Below are positions 31,173-35,311 of a stretch of 35,311 nucleotides of DNA, piece after piece (position 1 is the first letter of the stretch; each line of letters starts with the position of its first letter). Location of the stretch: positions 197,266 to 232,576 of the forward strand of contig NZ_BMRJ01000001.1 in NCBI RefSeq assembly GCF_014648575.1, in the 5' to 3' direction. Source of the DNA: Agromyces mediolanus. Its GTDB lineage: Bacteria > Actinomycetota > Actinomycetes > Actinomycetales > Microbacteriaceae. The notes beneath the pieces were generated by a model. It was given only the letters and a program-made list of their open reading frames with translations. It was not told the DNA's origin and did no database searches. A program made the position numbers and the translations under genes.

Positions 31173-32102
31173 TCAGCGGGCGGCGTCGGCGGGGCCGTCG
31201 GAAGCGGATGCCTCGGCGCGCTCGGGCCCGGCGGCGTTCGTCGATGCGGCGCTCGTCGCGGCAGCGGGCCGCGAGCGCAGCCTGCGGACGAGGAGGGCGA
31301 GGGCGCCGACGCCGACGAGCACGACCAGGAGGCCGGCCCCGGCGAGCCAGCCCGGGACCCCGTCGCTCGTGTTCGCCGTCGCCGTGGCCTTCGCGGTCGC
31401 CGTCGCCGCGGCCGGCTCCTCGATGACGACGGGCTTCGAGCTCGCCGAGGCGGTGCCCGACCCGATCGCGTTCACAGCCACGACGGTCGCGGTGTACTTG
31501 CCGGGGGCGAGCTTCGCAAAGGTGTAGCTCGTCTCGGTCCCGGTGAGGGGGATCGCGGTCCCGCCGTTCAGGGAGATCCGGTACCCGGTGAGCGGCGAGC
31601 CGCCGTCGGCCGGCGCCGTCCAACTGACCGTGAGCGAGGTGCCCTTCGCGGCGAGCTTCGGGGCGGCCGGGGCCACGGGGGCCGTGGCGACCACGGCGGC
31701 GGGCTGCTGCGCGCCGCCGTCCACCGGGGCGACGCCGTCGCCGCTGCCCTCGCTGGAGGTCTCACCGGACGATCCGCCCGAGCTGCCGCCCGACGAACCG
31801 CCCGAGGGCGCCGGCGCGGCCGGCGCCGGCTGCTGGGGCTGGGGCTGCGGCTCCGGCTTCGGCGCCGGGCCGCTGCCGCCGCCGGAGATCGCGGGCGGCG
31901 GGTCCTCCTGGGTGCTGTCGTACGGGTAGCCGCCGAGCCCCTCGCAGGCGGTCAGGTCGAAGTTGATGGAGCACAGGTCGCAGACGTCTCCCGCGGCGTT
32001 CGCGGGCGAGGCCCACACCAGCAGGAACGTGGGCACCGAGATCGCGAGCGCGATCGCGGCGGCGAGGCTGCGGAGCCGGCTGGGGCGGCGGCGGTGGGTC
32101 AT
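31173..32102 (-). CDS. Secreted membrane-anchored protein with one fibronectin type III domain
   Basis: This 309-residue protein has a signal peptide (RSLAAAIALAISVPTFLLVWASPANA, cleavage near 37). The mature N-terminus has three cysteines (C41, C44, C53 in GDVCDLCSINFDLTACEG), followed by a Pro/Gln and Ser/Gly-rich stalk (65-145). A fibronectin type III domain (148-228: LTVSWTAPADGGSPLTGYRISL, SYTFAKLAPGKYTATVVAVNAIGSG) leads to a Thr/Ala linker and a C-terminal helix (252-272) with basic residues and a short cytosolic tail. There is no LPxTG motif, so it is held by the helix. Its ATG overlaps the symporter stop (ATGA), which binds it to that gene. The cysteine-rich tip is unusual for a stalked surface protein. 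The function is unknown. Confidence 0.8.
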   Translation of the reverse strand: MTHRRRPSRLRSLAAAIALAISVPTFLLVWASPANAAGDVCDLCSINFDLTACEGLGGYPYDSTQEDPPPAISGGGSGPAPKPEPQPQPQQPAPAAPAPSGGSSGGSSGGSSGETSSEGSGDGVAPVDGGAQQPAAVVATAPVAPAAPKLAAKGTSLTVSWTAPADGGSPLTGYRISLNGGTAIPLTGTETSYTFAKLAPGKYTATVVAVNAIGSGTASASSKPVVIEEPAAATATAKATATANTSDGVPGWLAGAGLLVVLVGVGALALLVRRLRSRPAAATSAASTNAAGPERAEASASDGPADAAR

Positions 32103-33532
32103 CGGGCGAGTCCTTCGGAGGTCGGGCCGTCGAGGCGGCGGGTGGATGCGGCGGACGCCGCTGCGGTGGCGGGGTCGGCGGCCGTGTCCCGGTCGCCGTC
32201 GTCGGCGACCTCGCGGCGGCCCGCGAAGACCTCGTCGTCGAGGGCACCGGCCCGGCGGGCGACGATCGCCGAGGCCGTCGCGGCCGCGGTGACGTTCGCC
32301 ATCGTGCTGGCGGTGCCGGCCACGGCGCTGATCGGGATGAGGAGCACGAGCACCTCGATCGGCAGTCCCACCGCGGTGAGCACGGCCGTCGCGGTGATGA
32401 TCGCGGTGCCGGGCACGCCGGCGGTGCCGAGCGACACGAGGAGCCCGAGCACGACGAGCACGACGTAGTCGAGCGGCGTGTACTGGATGCCGAGCGCGTG
32501 CACGCTGAACACCGCGACGAGCGTCGGCCAGATGCCCGCGCATCCCGGCATCCCGATCGTCGTCCCGATGGGCGCGGTGAAGCCGGCGACCTCCGGCGAG
32601 ACGCCCACCCGGCGGGTGAGGGTCGCGATCGTCAGCGGCAGGGTGCCGATGCTCGACTGCGTGGTGAACGCGGTGTACTGGGGCGGCGTGATCAGCCGGA
32701 AGAAGCGGAACGGGTTGAGGTCGGCGAACACGCGCACGAGCACGCCGTTCACGAGGTACGCGTCCACGAAGCAGGCGACGAGCGCGACCACGAGCACGCC
32801 GAGGAGCGAGGCGGCGGTCTCGAGGCGGGCGACCGCGGTCGAGGTGGTCGAGGCGACGAGCGCGAGCACCGCGTACGGGGTGAGCGCGATGATGAAGCCC
32901 ACCGCCTTGAAGAACACGCGGCGCGAGGCATCCACGACGTCCTTGAAGGCCCGCACCTTCTCCGGCTTGCGGTCCGCGACGAGCAGGTAGGAGACGGCGA
33001 TCAGGATGGTGAACAGGATGAGGCCGATGAGGTTGTTCGCGCCGAGATCGTTCGAGAGGTTCGAGGGGAAGAGTCCGACGATGACCTGGTCGAGGGGGCG
33101 GAGCAGGCCCGTGAGCGAGCCGCCGTCCACCCCGGAGAGCTCGAGCTGCGCCCCGCGGCCGACCCCCGTCGCGAGCGCGAGCCCGAGGGTGAGCAGGATC
33201 GCCAGCAGGTTCGTGAGCAGCAGCCAGAACACCGAGCTGAGCCCGATCGTGCGCAGCTTCGCGATGCTGCCGAGCGAGGTCACGCTCGACAGCACCGACA
33301 CGATGATGAGCGGGGCCACGAAGGCCGTGATGACGTTGATGTAGATCGTGCCGATCACGTCGACGTACGCGAGGTGGCCCTGGAACAGCAGCCCGGCCGC
33401 GACCCCGACGACGAGCGCGACGACCGTCAGCAGGGTGAAGCCCGCCCCGCGCCGGCGCAGCAGGAACAGGCCGGCGAAGAGCGCGGCGACGACGCCCGTG
33501 GCGGCGAGCGCGAGCCAGTCGGGTTCAGCCAT
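32099..33532 (-). CDS. Dicarboxylate/amino acid:cation symporter, TcyP-like (probable L-cystine uptake)
   Basis: This 477-residue DAACS-family protein has about eight membrane helices and re-entrant loops. Characteristic segments are YINVITAFVAPLIIVSVLSSVTSLGSIAKLRTIG, LGANNLIGLILFTILIAVS, FFKAVGFIIALTPYAVLALV, the substrate loop FTTQSSIGTLPLTIATL, and GFTAPIGTTIGMPGCAGIWPTLVAVFS. The TTIGMxGCAGI(W/Y)P motif is what I know from TcyP/YdjN cystine symporters rather than glutamate or C4-dicarboxylate carriers, so cystine is the favoured substrate (moderate certainty). A 65-residue charged cytosolic tail is an extension. The first gene of a coupled unit with two surface proteins. The ATG at 33530-33532 has no ribosome site; a 17-codon upstream ORF overlaps it. 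Confidence 0.8.
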   Translation of the reverse strand: MAEPDWLALAATGVVAALFAGLFLLRRRGAGFTLLTVVALVVGVAAGLLFQGHLAYVDVIGTIYINVITAFVAPLIIVSVLSSVTSLGSIAKLRTIGLSSVFWLLLTNLLAILLTLGLALATGVGRGAQLELSGVDGGSLTGLLRPLDQVIVGLFPSNLSNDLGANNLIGLILFTILIAVSYLLVADRKPEKVRAFKDVVDASRRVFFKAVGFIIALTPYAVLALVASTTSTAVARLETAASLLGVLVVALVACFVDAYLVNGVLVRVFADLNPFRFFRLITPPQYTAFTTQSSIGTLPLTIATLTRRVGVSPEVAGFTAPIGTTIGMPGCAGIWPTLVAVFSVHALGIQYTPLDYVVLVVLGLLVSLGTAGVPGTAIITATAVLTAVGLPIEVLVLLIPISAVAGTASTMANVTAAATASAIVARRAGALDDEVFAGRREVADDGDRDTAADPATAAASAASTRRLDGPTSEGLAR

Positions 33533-33578
33533 GACGGCGCCCCGATCGGAGGGTGGGAGCGGTGCGGAACTGGTGCAT
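33525..33578 (-). CDS. Possible 17-residue leader ORF overlapping the symporter start
   Basis: On the minus strand an ATG at 33576-33578 opens MHQFRTAPTLRSGRRHG and ends in a TGA (33525-33527) that overlaps the first codons of the symporter in another frame. TAGCGT lies 8 nt before this ATG, so the message may start at the leader. The symporter lacks its own ribosome site, so termination-reinitiation from the leader would explain its translation. The leader contains no Cys codon. It could also be a chance ORF. Confidence 0.35.
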   Translation of the reverse strand: MHQFRTAPTLRSGRRHG

Positions 33579-33586
33579 GACCAGCG

Positions 33587-33592
33587 ACGCTA
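33587..33592 (-). promoter_or_regulatory. Predicted -10 box (TAGCGT) of the symporter unit
   Basis: TAGCGT on the minus strand, 8 nt before the leader ATG and 54 nt before the symporter ATG. No convincing -35 was found 16-18 bp upstream. The stretch 33593-33730 has no gene. Confidence 0.4.
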
Positions 33593-33730
33593 TGGCCACC
33601 GGCGGATGCCTCGCGCCGGCGAGTCGCCCGGAGTACGCAGGTTACGGCGAAGGTATGCCGATGACGGGATATGACGGCCGGCGCACCGCCACGGTGTCGT
33701 CGGATGACGCCGTATTGCGGTGTGCGGCAA

Positions 33731-34050
33731 GGTTCCCTGAGCTTGTCGAAGGGAACGGGGCCCTGGTTCCCTGAGCTTGTCGAAGGGAACGGCGCCCTGG
33801 TTCCCTGAGCTTGTCGAAGGGAACGGCGCCGCGCTTCGACGGGCTCAGCGGGCCACTCTTGGTTCCCTGAGCTTGTCGAAGGGATCGGCGCCGCGCTTCG
33901 ACAGGCTCAGCGGGCCACTCTTGGTTCCCTGAGCTTGTCGAAGGGATCGGCGCCGCGCTTCGACAGGCTCAGCGGACCACTCTTGGTTCCCTGAGCTTGT
34001 CGAAGGGAACGGCGCCGCGCTTCGACAGGCTCAGCGCACCAGCAGCGAAC
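33731..34050. repeat. Second REP-like palindromic array: 34-bp then 62-bp periodicity
   Basis: GGTTCCCTGAGCTTGTCGAA begins at 33731, 33765, 33799, 33861, 33923 and 33985. The first two steps are 34 bp and the next three are exactly 62 bp. In the 62-bp units the core is followed by GCGCTTCGACAGGCTCAGCG, its near-complement (15-bp stem with one mismatch), so each unit is a hairpin. Spacers are nearly identical (GGATCGGCGCC or GGAACGGCGCC). It occupies the gap between the symporter unit and the amidohydrolase 3' end. Confidence 0.92.
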
Positions 34051-34057
34051 CAGCGGC

Positions 34058-35311
34058 TCAGCGCGCGAGATGGGTCGGCACACCGCCCACGAGGGTCGCT
34101 GCGACCGTGATCCCGGCGAGGGCGTCGGGCTCGATCACGAGCGGGTCGGCGTCGAGCAGCACGAGGTCGGCCGGGTCGCCCGGCCCCGGGCGCAGCGGGC
34201 CGCGCATCGAGGCGGCGAGGGCGAGCTCGACGGGGAGCCGCTCCTCCGGCGACCACGGCGGCTCGCCGGGGCGGCCGCGCAGCACCGCCGCCTGCACGGC
34301 GAGCCACGGATCGAGGGGCGCGACCGGGGCATCCGAGCCGAGCACGAGCCGGCCCCCTGCCCGGTGCAGCGAGGCGAAGCGGTAGGCGCGGTGCTCGCGG
34401 CCCGCCCAGAGCCGGCCGGCGTTCTCGCGGTCGTCGAGGAGGTGCGCGGGCTGCACGCTCGCGGTGACGCCGAGGCGGGCGAAGCGCTCGAGGTCGGCGT
34501 CGGCGAGCAGTTGGGCGTGCTCGATCCGCCCGGTGGTGCCGGTGCGCTCGAAGGCGTCGAGCACCTCGGTGTTCGCCCGGTCGCCGATCGCGTGCACGGC
34601 GAGGTCGAGTCCGGCCGTGCTCGCGCGGCGGAGCAGCGCCTCGAGCTCGGCCGCGGGCCACAGGGCGCGGCCGTGCCCGCCGTCGGGGTACGGCTCGCAG
34701 CACCAGGCGGTGGCGGTGCCGAGCGAGCCGTCGGTGATGACCTTCAGCGGACCGACCGTGATCCGCCCGGCCGAACCGATCGGGTCGCCGCTGCGCAGGC
34801 CGAGCGTGATCGCCCGTTCGAGTTCGTGCGGGTAGATCGCCGTCTCGACGCGGAGGGAGCGGAATCCGGATGCCTCGCGCCGCGCCCAGTCCGAGACGCC
34901 CCAGCGCATCTCGAAGTCGACGACGCCGACGACGCCGCGGCGGGCGGCCGCGGTGCCGGCGTCGACGACCCGGCCGTCGAGCTCCGCGTCGCTGCCGGAG
35001 TCGAGCTGGCGCAGGAGGGCGAAGCAGGCGTCCTCGACGAGGTGTCCGTCGCCCGTGACGGGCAGGCCGTGCCGGCGGAGGGCCGCGGAGTTCAGCCAGG
35101 CGCCGTGCAGATCGGCGGTGATCAGCACGACCGGGGTCGAGCCGGCGGCCTCGTCGAGGAGCTGCCGCGACATCCGCCCGGTCCAGTCGTCGCCGCGGGC
35201 GCGCATCGCGACGATCCCGTCCGTCGCGCTGCGGGCGTCGGTGTCGGCGGCCGCCGCCGACACCCGGTCGAGGGCGCGCCGCGCGTCGGCGAGCTCGCCG
35301 AGGTCGAGGAA
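34058..35311 (-). CDS. YtcJ-like amidohydrolase, N-terminus outside the window
   Basis: 417 codons of the C-terminal part of a metal-dependent amidohydrolase are present; the frame is open to the window edge (FLDLGELADARRALDRV at its start). Typical YtcJ-family segments are VVLITADLHGAWLNSAALRRHGL, GRITVGPLKVITDGSLGTATAWCCEPY, the metal-binding LAVHAIGDRANTEVLDAFE and RIEHAQLL, ASVQPAHLL, and the catalytic Asp in LVLGSDAPVAPLDPW. The C-terminal beta-sandwich ends DLVLLDADPLVIEPDALAGITVAATLVGG. The substrate is unknown for most of this family. The stop abuts the REP-like array. No operon partner is visible within the window. Confidence 0.9.
   Translation of the reverse strand, partial: FLDLGELADARRALDRVSAAAADTDARSATDGIVAMRARGDDWTGRMSRQLLDEAAGSTPVVLITADLHGAWLNSAALRRHGLPVTGDGHLVEDACFALLRQLDSGSDAELDGRVVDAGTAAARRGVVGVVDFEMRWGVSDWARREASGFRSLRVETAIYPHELERAITLGLRSGDPIGSAGRITVGPLKVITDGSLGTATAWCCEPYPDGGHGRALWPAAELEALLRRASTAGLDLAVHAIGDRANTEVLDAFERTGTTGRIEHAQLLADADLERFARLGVTASVQPAHLLDDRENAGRLWAGREHRAYRFASLHRAGGRLVLGSDAPVAPLDPWLAVQAAVLRGRPGEPPWSPEERLPVELALAASMRGPLRPGPGDPADLVLLDADPLVIEPDALAGITVAATLVGGVPTHLAR

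Noticed and set aside
28899..34050. The repeat arrays as CRISPR
   Set aside because: Repeats are imperfect hairpin pairs, spacers are nearly identical to each other rather than unique, and no cas genes are present.

Overview
The window is high-GC (roughly 70 percent or more), densely coded DNA from an actinobacterium, most likely a member of the Microbacteriaceae. The evidence is near-exclusive G/C third codon positions, an F420-type luciferase-like oxidoreductase end, a mycoredoxin-like glutaredoxin, DUF2510 and DUF2207 proteins, a LAxTG-type (sortase E) surface anchor, and TAnnnT -10 boxes placed directly in front of start codons. No rRNA, tRNA, CRISPR, integrase or transposase gene was seen, so this is chromosomal rather than mobile DNA.

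Layout. 1-5000: end of a luciferase-like oxidoreductase, a glutaredoxin, a DUF1905/YdeI protein, a very large TM0106-type nuclease-helicase and an MmcQ/YjbR protein. 5007-8530: a TetR regulator divergent from a coupled agmatine deiminase-amidase pair, with a perfect 20-bp palindrome between them. 8592-11496: a quinone-reductase-like enzyme, an alpha/beta hydrolase and a truncated-type DUF2207 membrane protein. 11542-15007: a 973-residue fusion of a small-molecule kinase and a class III PLP enzyme, preceded by a small membrane protein. 15086-20009: a zinc-ribbon protein, a membrane-anchored molybdopterin oxidoreductase, a FUSC-type membrane protein, and a BCCT betaine/choline-type transporter gene interrupted by one in-frame TAG. 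20045-24143: a stand-alone 5'-3' exonuclease, MsrA, a conserved hypothetical protein, a GlxA-type regulator and GAPDH, ending at a strong bidirectional terminator.

24373-28870 is a leftward thiamine operon: promoter, TPP riboswitch, thiM, a ThiE-ThiD-TenA triple fusion, and a DUF2510 membrane protein whose start overlaps the fusion's stop. 28899-29193 is an array of palindromic repeats. 29216-33578 is a leftward three-gene unit: a TcyP-like cystine/dicarboxylate-family symporter (perhaps led by a 17-codon leader ORF), a surface protein with a fibronectin type III domain, and a secreted double thioredoxin-fold protein with a LASTG anchor. 33731-34050 is a second palindromic repeat array. The window ends inside a YtcJ-like amidohydrolase.

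The most interesting signals are these. An 8-mer, GGATGCCT, occurs about 21 times and forces rare codons. The symporter and surface-thioredoxin operon looks like an extracellular thiol/cystine system. The kinase-phospholyase fusion carries a decayed central domain. The BCCT gene has an in-frame TAG. Starts with a -10 box exactly 6 nt upstream suggest that leaderless transcription is common here. All counts and coordinates were read by eye from the sequence; no search was run.
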